Positions 9,959 through 22,000 of a stretch of DNA of 64,000 nt are shown here, one piece after another. The translations under genes and the position numbers were made by a program. The stretch is from Mesostigma viride. Taxonomy: Eukaryota; Streptophyta; Mesostigmatophyceae; Mesostigmatales; Mesostigmataceae. Where the stretch lies: NCBI GenBank assembly GCA_009746045.1, contig RPFO01000156.1, positions 5,416,445-5,480,444 of the forward strand, given 5' to 3'. Position 1 is the first letter of the stretch. Each line of letters begins with the position of its first letter. Under the pieces are notes generated by a model. The model worked only from the letters and a program-made list of their open reading frames with translations, made no database searches and had not been told where the DNA came from.

Positions 9959-10211
9959 GGGTATAGCTGCAGAGAGCCCCCTTAAAAAAAAAATTAACGA
10001 CAAGACATCAAGTGATCAAAATTCGACACAGGGTATAGCTGCAGAGAGACCCCATTCGAATCATAATAACAACGTACGACAAGATATCAAGTGATCAAAA
10101 TTCGACACAGGGTATAGCTGCAGAGAGACCCCATTCGAATCATAATAACAACGTACGACAAGATATCAAGTGATCGAAATTCGACACAGGGTATAGCTGC
10201 AGAGAGACCCC
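9959..10211 (+). repeat. Four tandem 72-79-bp units in a transposase intron, each with the palindrome
   Basis: GGGTATAGCTGCAGAGAGAC recurs at 9,959, 10,031, 10,110 and 10,189 (spacing 72, 79, 79). The units also share CAAGATATCAAGTGATC and AATTCGACACA. A further half-palindrome sits at 10,276-10,296. All lie in the intron 9,888-10,370. Confidence 0.85.
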
Positions 10212-10655
10212 TTCATACCGAAAGAACAAGCGAAATTTCATACCTAAAAGAAAAGCAACCCATGGACAGTATATAGGGTCTCTCTGCAGAGATACCTTTA
10301 TTGGGTTTGAATTTTTATAGAACAGCGGCAGTTGACGTCTTAAAACCTGAAATAACACAAAATTCCGTACCGGGGGTAAAAGGAAGAAGTGGCGAGTGAC
10401 GTTCTCGGCCCGCGCGCGGGCCGACTCCCTGCTCGATGTCTTGCCGCCCTGCCAGTTCTGGTTCAAGTAGGCGACTAGCTGGTGGGTCTCAAGTATGTGC
10501 TGGTTTTCGGGAATCCTCTGCATTTCCCTCAAGACGCACTTGCACTTCGCTCCTTGACCATCCACCTCCCCCTTCCCATGCTGCTCCCCCATGTAGTGGA
10601 ACTCAAAGGCCTGCAGGTCGGGATCCCCCATGAGCAGACCGTTAATCTGGTTAAT

Positions 10656-11076
10656 TAATTAATTAAACTCGTGCTCCCGTTGGGGAGTCACGGAGCACCG
10701 AAGTGCTTTTAATCCCTGTGTGTGCACTACAGGAGAAAGGGCAGAGACCCCCAGTCTCCTTCATGCCAAAGGCATGCCACAGCTGCAATCGGGCGCGGCT
10801 AGCTAAAAGGACAGGCTAACGATCCGGCAAACTGTGGGTGCAATAAGACCCATGTGAGCATATCATAGCAAGGAGCGTGGGCAAGTAATCTGAACATAGC
10901 CAGGGCGTAGCATGGCTGTACTAGGACTAGGCTATGGCTGGTTGTGTACCGTGCGTTGGCGGCACGTGACTAGGTGTGTTGGCACAGCTAGGCAACATTC
11001 TAGGCATGGCTGCCTTAGCGGCAGTGACGCCAATGGTTACAAGCTAGGGCTATTGCTATTCTAGCCCGCTGGGGGC
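10656..11076 (-). mobile_element. TTAA-tailed retroposon (short 3' copy of the ORF1-LINE family) in a transposase exon
   Basis: The insertion is flanked by the 15-bp direct repeat GTTAATCTGGTTAAT (10,641-10,655 and 11,077-11,091). Removing the insertion and one repeat rejoins the transposase frame (…RYVINQI then NGLLMGDP…). Its tail is (TTAA)n at the left end, so the sense strand is minus. It has a CTCCC-CAAC-GGGAG hairpin next to the tail. Near-identical sequence is at 38,342-38,786, and related copies are at 48.8-50.6 kb. It is 5'-truncated by about 22 bases relative to the 38-kb copy. Long TSD, tail and truncation indicate target-primed reverse transcription. Confidence 0.85.
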
Positions 11077-13319
11077 GTTAATCTGGTTAATCACGTACCT
11101 GGACTTAAACTGCACCGCGCAGTTGTCCGAGCACATGTACAGGTTTCGCACCTCTACCCCTACTTCTACCCGCAGGGTTTCCAGAATCTTGCGAAGAGCG
11201 TATACGAGTGCGCGCTCGCCCCGCTTGATACTGGAATCCCCCAGGAAAAAGAAGACGCGCTTTTCCAGCTCGCCGTTGAGCCGATAACGCACGATCATGG
11301 GCATCAGGATGTGGCTGCGCTTGTGGAAGTACTGCGACTGCAGTTGGACGTAGCTGCTGTTCTCGTAGTTCTCGGCCCAGTCGCCGTGCACGAGCACGTC
11401 CCCCTCTCTCAGATTCTTCTCCCGATCCTTGATTGTATCCGCCTGCGACCAGGCCGTAAAGCAGTGCACGGTGAACTTGTCCCACCTCTTAAGAATCTCG
11501 TCCCGCAGCTCAGCTGGGGTGGACCTCATTTGGACTTGCTCGGGCCGCTTCACCTTCTTCGCCGCCCTGCCATCGGTCTCGCCCTGTTTCGCAAAGGTCC
11601 GCAGACAGTTTCGATTTGCAATAAAATCGCATTTCGATCAGATAACTGCAACTCACAAAGGGTCTCGCTGCAGCTATAGGTCACAAAAACAAAAAGTCAA
11701 CGACATTTTAACGGAGAAATAAAATCGAAACCTACTCACCCTCACCCCTCGGGTCACAGTCTGCTCCACCATCTCGAACTTGAACCAATTCAGAATCTCC
11801 GTGGAATTCTTGTCCCGATCACACTGCACCCAGTTATTATGGATGCCGCATGATTCCTCAGGACAGAACCCCTCCACACACGCCATCTTCAGTATGCGGT
11901 GAACCCTCTCCGTCCTCGGCACCCCATCTTCGTCCTCCACCAGCCTCTCAGAAATGTCGAGGTCTTCCAGGTCCCGTCCCCGCCATTCATCTTCCCCCTC
12001 CCCCTCTTCCATCCCCCCGCCCATTCCGCCCCCTTCACGCAGCCCGTTATCCCTGCCGTCAGTCTCGGCGGACACCGGGCAGTGAAAGTGCTTGATCCAG
12101 TCCGTCGAGTGAATGGCTTTCCACATTCCGCAAGTACCGTCCGGCAGTCTGTACTTGGAGCATCCCGCACACTCCGCGCCACACTTGCAGTTTCTGCCGT
12201 GGTTCGCATTGCAGTGCTTGGTCCACGCCCCCATGGCCGACTGCATGGTGACGTGCTTCTCACACGCGCACAGGTTCCTCTCCTTCCACTTGCCCTTGAT
12301 GCAATCGGGCGCGTATTTGCAGAAGGTCGTGTAGCCCACGTGAATGCCCACGTCCTTATCATACTGGTCACTCCTTTTGTTCCAGTACGCATGCTTTTCG
12401 AGAAAGTGATTGTACATGTCCTCCTTGGAGGTCATGTAATAGCGCGCTCCCTCAACGGCGACGAGCACCCCGCGATTGCCATGACCCTCCCTGCTGTAAG
12501 TGCGCTTGACATCCTTCATCTGGGAGGAGGCGCGCGACTCATCATCGTGCATCCACGCGTCCACTATCGCGTCAATCACGAATTGCGGCAAAGGGCGCCC
12601 CTTGCGAGCCTGCGCGTGTCTGAGGTAGTCCAACTTCTGCTGCCTTCGTATCGCGCGAATTCCGCGAATCTTCTTGGCGTCCATCCCCGTCAGGTTCTCC
12701 AACTCCGCGGCCGAAAACTCCTTCTCCAAGTCGTCACCACAGTAAAGCGTGGACATCAGCACCATCCTGACGTCTCTGTCTGCGTCGCTTTTGGTCAGAC
12801 CATCAAAAAAGCCGTTAATCCGAGCCACCCAGAACCTGTTCAGTTCTGCCATCCGCTCCTGATTGTAAAGCTTTTTCGCCTCATCATGATACAGCCCGTG
12901 ACCTAGTTCAGCGGTCCTAGAGTTAAAGCCAGCAATCATCTGGTCGAAAGCCGGCCCCCGCCCCTCGGGTTTTGTCATCGCCTGAGCCGCTTCAAACGCC
13001 TGGTCAGCGAAATATTCCCCAATAACCCTCTTTGATTTCTTGTATTCTCCCGGCCGCTTGACTTCCTTGGCTTCAGGCTGCGCTGGATTCTGGTTCTCAT
13101 CTCCGAAAACCCTTTTTGCGCCAGTTGGCTGCTTCGTCCCGGTGTTCAACTTAATTGCACTGAATCCTGGACGACCGGACGCAAGGGCGAAAACTCCCAC
13201 CCGTTCGCGTGCTGCATGCCATGACGACCGGCATAACGAAATCCATGCAAATCGAGTAACGTTGGGAAAAGCGACAATTACAGACAAAGTTCGAAAGTGT
13301 ATCATTTTTTACCACGATT

Positions 13320-13580
13320 GGGGTCTAGCTGCAGCTAGACCCTTAGAGGGGCTTTTTCCGTTAGACGAAAAGATTACCTGATGTGGTGAACTTAGCATAC
13401 CCCGACCAAGATTGGGGTCTCGCTGCAGCTAGACCCTTCATTGCGGCGTGCGATTGTTAAATCACAGACTTCTGATTCATTAATTTTATAGCAACCATAA
13501 AGAGGGTCTAGCTGCAGCGAGACCCTTGAATTTAAGCTATTGCTTGTGGTTATAAATGGTCTAGCTGCAGAGAGACCCCA
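13320..13580 (+). repeat. Cluster of four ~22-bp palindromes in the 5' intron of the transposase
   Basis: Copies at 13,320-13,343, 13,414-13,437, 13,503-13,526 and 13,558-13,580, all of the form GGGTCT-[AC]-GCTGCAG-N-[TG]AGACCC. They lie between a possible first exon (~13,600) and the main exon. Confidence 0.8.
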
Positions 13581-13717
13581 ATAAGGACGAAAAGATTTCA
13601 GGTTTTCCTCACCTTCGCGGCTCATTCTCTTATTAGTTCTCCCAGAACACTCAGATACCTGCATGGCGAGAATAACAAAAATAACACAGTAGCATTGATA
13701 AAATTGTTTATCAGAAA

Positions 13718-16671
13718 ATATATATTAAAAATATAATTACTTACAACAGAGTGAAATCACTCAAACCAAAGCAAACGCCCAGCTATAAACCTATATACAG
13801 AGCCATGTCAAAGCTCTATACTACGATAAGACCAATGGAAACGCCTAACGGGAGGAACCTAATAGCCCTGCTGCACCGCAAAATCAGCCCGCGTACGGCG
13901 GAGCATGATGTCAGCCATGGCCCGAGTCAGCGCCACCGACAAGCGCTGACGCCAATATGACGTCCAGGTCCGCGCCGACCATGGGGCCCGCTGGCCCTCC
14001 AGGTCCAGCCGGTCCTCCCGGAGCCGGCAACACTCCTTGAAGAAGGCGGAGGTCAGGGGCCCCATGGCCCCAAACTCCTCCAGGACAAAGGGCACCACAC
14101 GATGGTGCCCGACGTCGCCATAGGCCAGGAGCTTGGCCCGCTCCGCCCGGTCCGCCGTGTAACCTGCCGTGAGGGAGGCCCCAGCCACGTGGCTAAGAGC
14201 CAAGGGCCGCGCCACCGAAACGTCAATAAGCAGATGCCGTCCACCCCCCTCAAAGTCCAGCACCACGATGTCAGGCCGGTGGTTGGGGGAATAGAAGGCA
14301 GCGCCATCCGCATCCTCGGACCGGATGTTCGCGTGGGGGAAGGGCCGACCGAATCATGGCGAGCACCACCGTCAGGAGGACAGTGTGCAAATACAAATAC
14401 CAATTCTGATTCTGTTGGCCCCCCATGCAGGCAAGGTAGTGAGTCCCCGTGGGATCCAGCGGCTGCCCACAGCTACCACAAGGCCGCCCGGCCGGAACAA
14501 GAGGCTGCGGGGCAAATAGCTGGTGCCGGAGCGCCACCGAGTAGTGGCTGGGAGCCAAGGCGAATGGGGGGCCATGGGAAGAGCACGAAGGTACGCCGAG
14601 CCCACACTCCGCAAGGAAAGCGAGAACAGCCACGCACGTCCCTGGGCGTTGAGGTCCGCAAAAGAGCAATCCAATCAGCCGTGTGCAGAATACCCGCGTA
14701 GGTTTTCTGGTGTTTATCGATGACGCGAGCAGGGAATGCGGCGGGAGATTGAACGGAGGCGACCGAGGGAGTGCCGCGAGGGAGGTGGCGCTGTACCGCC
14801 TGAGCGGCACGGACGGGAGAACAGGCCTGCTGGATCTCAGCATAGGCCTCCTGGATGGCGGTGACGAAGGGCAAAGGGCTGCTGGGGTCCAGGAGGTCAG
14901 GCGCTGCTGTTGCCAAAAGGGGCAGGAGCCGGCAGCTTTCCGCCCACGACTGAGCGACGGAGCCCAAAAATGCTGCTGGGGCCAGCCGGGCGGCACGAGT
15001 CAGACCGCAGCCACCCATCCGTGCAGGCAGGGAGGCAATGCGAATAGCATGTGGCGGGAGGTCGGGGCCCGGGACCAGCTGCGCCAAGGCCGACTGGATG
15101 CGTTCGTCGTGGCCCTCGGCGGCCAGCCGGACCTGAGCCGGAAGAGCGCCCCGGAGCCAGTGAACGACGCGAGGGTGAGCGCAAAACCACAGAAGCAGAC
15201 CCTTGGTCTGCGAATCATGAAGGCGCGCAATCAAGGGCAGTACCTCAGTGCGTGCCTCGAGGGCGGCCCGCAGAGCATCGATGACAAACGCGGGGTCGCC
15301 AACCGGAACGCCGAGGACATCCAACCCATGGAGGCGCTCGTCCCGGCCCAAGAGCTGGGGCGGAAAGCCGGAGCAATCACCTTGGGGCGAGTACACCGCG
15401 CACTTGGCCAGGGTCAACTGGAGGTTGATGTCGGCCACCGCGGTCTGCAGTGCAAGCAGAGCCGCGGTGGTGTCCGGCACAGGGCCCAGAAGGTAGATAT
15501 CATCCAAGTAGGCCTGAATAGCGACCGCCGGGTGGGCAGCATGGACCGCTTGGAGGCAACCCTGGAGGGGGGCGGAAAAGTACAGGGGTCCCAGGGGGTC
15601 CCCTTGCTGGGTGCCCGACCGCGACAGCAGGCCGCCGCGAGTGCCGTCCTCCATGATGTGAACCAGTTGGCCGGGCTGGCCGTAGCACACGGCTGTCCAA
15701 GCGTACAAGTCCTCGAAGGACTCCATGACGGCCGCAAACATGCTGGCGCGGGACAGACTGTTGAACGCGTTGTGGCAGTCGACCTTGACGACAGCGTGGG
15801 TGGGGTGGGCCTCGAGGTAGGCCTGCACCGAATGGATGAGGATATCCGCCCCGCCTGGAGTCGTCACCCCCAGCTGGGCCGCCACCGAGGTCTCACCCGC
15901 TGCGAGGGGCGGGCAGAAAAAGGCACGGAGCTCGGGCGCCTTTTGGCGGCAGATCACTTTGCCCACGAGCTTGCGGAGCACCTCACCGCAGGCGATCGGG
16001 CGCACCTTGCCCTCGGGGGGGGCAAGACACCCTTGAGCAGAGCGAGGAGGCGAGCGCCCGCTAACCACTCGCGCGCAGCGGGAGGAACGCGACCAGCCGC
16101 CAGGTCAATGAGGGTGTCAAAGAGAATGTCCTCGCCCCCATGCCCCACCAGGACCTCCAAGTGCTCGTAGCGCCAGCCCGACGGCCCGGTAGAGGAAGCC
16201 CGCGGGACCGCACGCATCACCTCCAGGAAGCAGTCGCGGTCCAGCCGGAGGGGGGCCGGCAGGGGGTCCGGCACGGGCAGCTGGAATCCGGGCTCCGCAG
16301 GGTGAAGAGCCTCCAAGGCCGCCAGGGTAGCCGCATTGGCGGGGGCCAGCTTGGCCATTTCCAAGCGGGTCATGGCCCGGCTGAGCTGCCCCTCGCGGAC
16401 GAGGCGGATGACATCGGCGGCCACCCGCTCGAAGTTGACCTCCCCCGACAGCCGGGCCGTGCGCGGGGGCGGCACGCCAAACAGCCCCTCCCAGTCCCCC
16501 TGCAGAAAGCGTCGGCAACGGGCAATAACCGCACCCTGGAGGCCGCGCACACCACGCCCGAGAGGGGTGAGGAGCAGGCGGGGGGTCACCATGTGCAGTT
16601 TAAAGCCCAGCGGGTCGTCCGGAGCGGCGTGCATGCGCCGGAGAGAAACGATTGCACATTGCGCGAAAAGG
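13718..16671 (-). mobile_element. GC-rich LINE copy A, 5'-truncated, nested in the giant element
   Basis: Reverse complement of copy C from its position ~57,590 to its 3' end. The 5' break is at 16,671, where copy C-like sequence (CCTTTTCGCGCAATG) changes to AT-rich DNA. The 3' tail is ATATTAAAAATATAATTAC. It holds an RT (KVDCHNAFNSL, GTQQGDPLGPL, AYLDDIYLLG) and the endonuclease end. Frame breaks: the G8 run at 16,015-16,022 (shared with copy C), a deleted base near 14,657, a six-G run near 14,568 (shared with copy B) and an extra base near 14,340. It is therefore dead, but young by similarity. Confidence 0.9.
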
Positions 16672-18082
16672 TATATACTAAATACAGTATATTTTGCAAA
16701 AGATTTTATAATATATTGTGAATAGCATGGATTAATTCCACATACTTTAATAATATGGTATGTTAAAGTATATAGAATCATTATTTAGTAAATGATTTAC
16801 AAGAAAAAGTGGTATAGACTATTATTATTATATAGTTCGGCAATCTATGATAGTAAGACATACCGGATGTCAGGTTTATCAGCGGCCTCCAGGGCTATAG
16901 CGTCTCGCTGCAGCGTGACCGTTTGGTTCTATGACTGATTTCAGTAGATGCGCAGAAAAAAATTTATTTCCATGACCACACCAGGAATCGAACCCAGAAC
17001 CTCATTGTACATTTCTGCATGGTAACGATGTCAGCCAAACATCCGAATGTTCCCAGGTAAATGGGCTGGAGGTCGTCTCTTTTTATACCTGCGGCCACAA
17101 GCACGGGTGACGGCATATTGGATGTCGTCCAATCCGCTAGCTTGGTTCCAAAAGATGGGATCGAGCTTTTGCACCAGCGCCGCGCTTCCAGTTTTCAGTT
17201 CCGTGGGGAGGAACGAGGATGCCACGTTTCCAATTTTTTCAATACCGTTCAGCCCTGTAACGCCGCGTCCGGTTTGCGAATTGCGACCGTCCCATCGCCC
17301 ATCGAAAAAGAAGCGCAGCCGCAGACGGAGAGACCCCATAGCTGATACGAGCTGCCATATCGTTTCGACGTTTGCATGCTACCTGCTGGATTATAAAATC
17401 CTACGTTGATACCTGCCTGGTGCCGGAAGTTTACAAGGAAATCGGTCTGCTTTCGCCGCACAACGAAAAAAAGGTGAGCTTTTGCCGCATCCTGGATGGT
17501 AGGCTGACTAAAATTGTTCTATCAAAAACGGCAACTAAACAGCGCATGCACGCCGACGACACAGTTAGCCAGCTGGGCGAAGACATGTCCTTGCTGCCAT
17601 CGCAAGAAACTCTATGTTGCAGCAAGAGTGATAAAAATGTCTGGCTTCCTTCTTTTCGTTGCTAGCTAAACCCTGCAGACATCTCGGTAGAGTCAGCTAA
17701 GCCGATCCTAATCCACATCTGGCATCCATCCCTTTAGTCTAGTTGCCATGGAGCGTTTCTTGGTCTCGCACATGTCGATCATGGTGGTGCTAGGCTTTCA
17801 CTTGGGTCACCCTTTCCATGTTTGCTATGCCTTTGGTCTGGTTAGGTTATAGGTGTAGATGTGCACATACTGCATTTGCTGCGTTTCTAATCGGTGCTCC
17901 TGTTTGATGCTTTTTTTCCCCTTCATATCGTTTCGACGTTTGCATGCTACCTGCCGGATTATAACATCGGACGTTGCTACCTACCTGCATAACGATAGTT
18001 TGCAAGAAATCTTCATTTTGCCGAAACACAAAAAAAGGTGATCTTTTGCCGCAACGTGGATGGTAGGCTGACTAAAATTGTG
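16672..18082. other. Low-information DNA before the minisatellite, with a 160-bp direct repeat
   Basis: About 17,358-17,520 and 17,925-18,083 are related direct repeats (CATATCGTTTCGACGTTTGC, then a TGCTACCTGC…GGATTATAA block, and GGATGGTAGGCTGACTAAAA). The second copy runs straight into the first minisatellite unit. A degenerate palindrome lies at 16,900-16,920. A 102-codon minus frame at 17,031-17,339 could be an exon but has no recognised domain. On the minus strand at ~16,985 there is a GGTTCGATTCC motif without a convincing tRNA fold. Confidence 0.5.
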
Positions 18083-21000
18083 CTGCTACGTATCAATACA
18101 TGTGGGGGGGTGCTGCTACGTATCAATACATGTGGGGGGGTGATGCTACGTATCAATACACGTGGGGGGGTGCTGCTACGTATCAATACACGTGGGGGGG
18201 TGCTGCTACGTATCAATACATGTGGGGGGGTGCTGCTACGTATCAATACATGTGGGGGGGTGCTGCTACGTATCAATACACGTGGGGGGGTGCTGCTACG
18301 TATCAATACATGTGGGGGGGTGCTGCTACGTATCAATACATGTGGGGGGGTGCTGCTACGTATCAATACATGTGGGGGGGTGCTGCTACGTATCAATACA
18401 TGTGGGGGGGTGCTGCTACGTATCAATACATGTGGGGGGGTGCTGCTACGTATCAATACATGTGGGGGGGGCTGCTACGTATCAATACATGTGGGGGGTG
18501 CTGCTACGTATCAATACATGTGGGGGGGTGCTGCTACGTATCAATACATGTGGGGGGGGTGCTACGTATCAATACATGTGGGGGGGTGCTGCTACGTATC
18601 AATACATGTGGGGGGGTGCTGCTACGTATCAATACATGTGGGGGGGTGCTGCTACGTATCAATACATGTGGGGGGGTGCTGCTACGTATCAATACATGTG
18701 GGGGGGTGCTGCTACGTATCAATACATGTGGGGGGGTGCTGCTACGTATCAATACATGTGGGGGGGTGCTGCTACGTATCAATACATGTGGGGGGGTGCT
18801 GCTACGTATCAATACATGTGGGGGGTGCTGCTACGTATCAATACATGTGGGGGGTGCTGCTACGTATCAATACATGTGGGGGGTGCTGCTACGTATCAAT
18901 ACATGTGGGGGGGTGCTGCTACGTATCAATACATGTGGGGGGGTGCTACGTATCAATACATGTGGGGGGGTGCTGCTACGTATCAATACATGTGGGGGGG
19001 TGCTACGTATCAATACATGTGGGGGGTGCTGCTACGTATCAATACATGTGGGGGGGTGCTGCTACGTATCAATACATGTGGGGGGGTGCTGCTACGTATC
19101 AATACATGTGGGGGGGTGCTGCTACGTATCAATACATGTGGGGGGGTGCTGCTACGTATCAATACATGTGGGGGGTGCTGCTACGTATCAATACATGTGG
19201 GGGGGTGCTGCTACGTATCAATACATGTGGGGGGGTGCTGCTACGTATCAATACATGTGGGGGGGTGCTGCTACGTATCAATACATGTGGGGGGGTGCTG
19301 CTACGTATCAATACATGTGGGGGGTGCTGCTACGTATCAATACATGTGGGGGGGTGCTGCTACGTATCAATACATGTGGGGGGGTGCTGCTACGTATCAA
19401 TACATGTGGGGGGGTGCTGCTACGTATCAATACATGTGGGGGGGTGCTGCTACGTATCAATACATGTGGGGGGTGCTGCTACGTATCAATACATGTGGGG
19501 GGTGCTGCTACGTATCAATACATGTGGGGGGGTGCTGCTACGTATCAATACATGTGGGGGGTGCTGCTACGTATCAATACATGTGGGGGGGTGCTGCTAC
19601 GTATCAATACATGTGGGGGGGTGCTGCTACGTATCAATACATGTGGGGGGTGCTGCTACGTATCAATACATGTGGGGGGGTGCTGCTACGTATCAATACA
19701 TGTGGGGGGGTGCTACGTATCAATACATGTGGGGGGGTGCTGCTACGTATCAATACATGTGGGGGGGTGCTACGTATCAATACATGTGGGGGGGTGCTAC
19801 GTATCAATACATGTGGGGGGGTGCTGCTACGTATCAATACATGTGGGGGGGTGCTGCTACGTATCAATACATGTGGGGGGGTGCTGCTACGTATCAATAC
19901 ATGTGGGGGGGGTGCTACGTATCAATACATGTGGGGGGGTGCTGCTACGTATCAATACATGTGGGGGGTGCTGCTACGTATCAATACATGTGGGGGGCTG
20001 CTACGTATCAATACATGTGGGGGGGTGCTACGTATCAATACATGTGGGGGGGTGCTGCTACGTATCAATACATGTGGGGGGGTGCTGCTACGTATCAATA
20101 CATGTGGGGGGGTGCTGCTACGTATCAATACATGTGGGGGGTGCTGCTACGTATCAATACATGTGGGGGGGTGCTGCTACGTATCAATACATGTGGGGGG
20201 GTGCTGCTACGTATCAATACATGTGGGGGGGTGCTGCTACGTATCAATACATGTGGGGGGGTGCTGCTACGTATCAATACATGTGGGGGGGGATGCTACG
20301 TATCAATACATGTGGGGGGGTGCTGCTACGTATCAATACACGTGGGGGGGATGCTACGTATCAATACATGTGGGGGGGTGCTGCTACGTATCAATACATG
20401 TGGGGGGGGTGCTACGTATCAATACATGTGGGGGGGTGCTGCTACGTATCAATACATGTGGGGGGGTGCTGCTACGTATCAATACATGTGGGGGGTGCTG
20501 CTACGTATCAATACATGTGGGGGGTGCTGCTACGTATCAATACATGTGGGGGGGTGCTGCTACGTATCAATACATGTGGGGGGGGTGCTACGTATCAATA
20601 CACGTGGGGGGGGATGCTACGTATCAATACATGTGGGGGGTGCTGCTACGTATCAATACATGTGGGGGGGTGCTGCTACGTATCAATACATGTGGGGGGT
20701 GCTGCTACGTATCAATACATGTGGGGGGGTGCTGCTACGTATCAATACATGTGGGGGGGTGCTGCTACGTATCAATACATGTGGGGGGGTGCTGCTACGT
20801 ATCAATACATGTGGGGGGGGATGCTACGTATCAATACATGTGGGGGGGTGCTGCTACGTATCAATACATGTGGGGGGGGCTGCTACGTATCAATACATGT
20901 GGGGGGTGCTGCTACGTATCAATACATGTGTGGGGGTGCTGCTACGTATCAATACATGTGGGGGGGTGCTGCTACGTATCAATACATGTGGGGGGGTGCT

Positions 21001-21263
21001 GCTACGTATCAATACATGTGGGGGGTGCTGCTACGTATCAATACATGTGGGGGGGTGCTGCTACGTATCAGGGGGGGGATGCTACGTATCAATACATGTG
21101 GGGGGTGATGCTACGTATCAATACATGTGGGGGGTGCTGCTACGTATCAATACATGTGGGGGGTGCTGCTACGTATTAATACATGTGGGGGGGTGATGCT
21201 ACGTATCAATACATGTGGGGGGGGATGCTACGTATCAATACATGTGGGGGGGTGATGCTACGT
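18083..21263 (+). repeat. G-rich minisatellite, ~30-bp unit, roughly 105 copies
   Basis: The unit is TGCTGC (or TGC, TGATGC) + TACGTATCAATACATGTG + six to eight G. Unit length varies from 27 to 32 because of the G run and the TGC count; a few units have CACGTG instead of CATGTG. The unit contains two small palindromes (TACGTA, ACATGT). The near multiple of three and absence of stops create three ~1,000-codon open frames, which are artefacts. Regular G runs give G-quadruplex potential and extreme strand asymmetry. Confidence 0.97.
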
Positions 21264-21990
21264 ATCATTTATTTATTCATGCCATCACCCCCCACATTTA
21301 ATGATTAATGCCATCACCCCCAACATTCATTTATTCATGCCATCACACCCCCACATTCTTTTATTCATGGCAGCACCCCCCACATTTATTTATTCATGCC
21401 ATCACCCCCCACATTTAATGATTAATGCCAGCACCCCCCAACATTCATTTATTCATGCCATCACACCCCCACATTCTTTTATTCATGGCAGCACCCCCCC
21501 ACATTTATTTATTCATGCCATCACCCCCCCACATTTAATGATTAATGCCAGCACCCCCCAACATTCATTTATTCATGCCATCACACCCCCACATTCTTTT
21601 ATTCATGGCAGCACCCCCCCACATTTATTTATTCATGCCATCACCCCCCACATTTAATGATTAATGCCAGCACCCCCCAACATTCATTTATTCATGCCAT
21701 CACACCCCCACATTCTTTTATTCATGGCAGCACCCCCCCACATTTATTTATTCATGCCATCACCCCCCCACATTTAATGATTAATGCCAGCACCCCCCAA
21801 CATTCATTTATTCATGCCATCACACCCCCACATTCTTTTATTCATGGCAGCACCCCCCCACATTTATTTATTCATGCCATCACCCCCCCACATTTAATTA
21901 TTAATGCCAGCACCCCCCCACATGCATTTATACATAGCATCCCCCCCCACATGTATTTATACGTAGCTTCCCCCCCCACATGTATTTATA
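21264..21990 (-). repeat. Inverted, diverged minisatellite block with 120-bp higher-order units
   Basis: The same repeat family continues in the opposite orientation: CCCCCCACATTTATTTATTC with CATGCCATCA replaces the forward unit. Four ~30-bp variants (…TTTATTTATTC, …TTTAATGATTA, …ATTCATTTATTC, …ATTCTTTTATTC) form a 119-120-bp higher-order unit starting at 21,421, 21,541, 21,660 and 21,780. The outermost units (21,920-21,990) look again like reversed forward units (ACATGTATTTATACGTAG). Confidence 0.9.
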
Positions 21991-22000
21991 CGTGGTCGTA

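Larger units (their letters stand above)
9137..13664 (-). pseudogene. DDE-type transposase-like gene, intron-containing, split by a retroposon
   Basis: Exons on the minus strand: a possible leader (~13,664-13,600), main exon ~13,159-11,746, then 11,583-11,077 continuing at 10,640-10,371, and last exon 9,887-9,137. Introns 11,584-11,745 and 9,888-10,370 have GT-AG ends; the first joins in phase 0. Order of landmarks: a helical N-terminal region, a Cys/His-rich module (LCACEKHVTMQSAM, then CNANHGRNCKCGAECAGC), GDWAENYE, MCSDNCAVQFKS, EQHGKGEVDGQGAK, and a final Cys cluster CYCPPC…C followed by HPFWLA. This series matches a widespread eukaryotic transposase-like family with D-F/W-A-E-N-Y, S-D-…-Q-F-K and H-G-K-G boxes, presumably the mobilising enzyme of the giant element. 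It is broken by a 421-bp insertion at 10,656-11,076 and by a one-base frame break near 9,505. Confidence 0.8.

Noticed and set aside
14102-16170. Long plus-strand open frames opposite LINE copy A, and the equivalents opposite copies B and C
   Set aside because: Antisense shadows of a very GC-rich RT gene; they recur identically in each copy and contain no domain.
18038-21196. Three overlapping ~1,000-codon open frames with CYVSIHVGG-type repeats
   Set aside because: They arise from a near-30-bp stop-free minisatellite unit. All three frames of the strand are equally open and drift with unit-length changes, so there is no coding signal.
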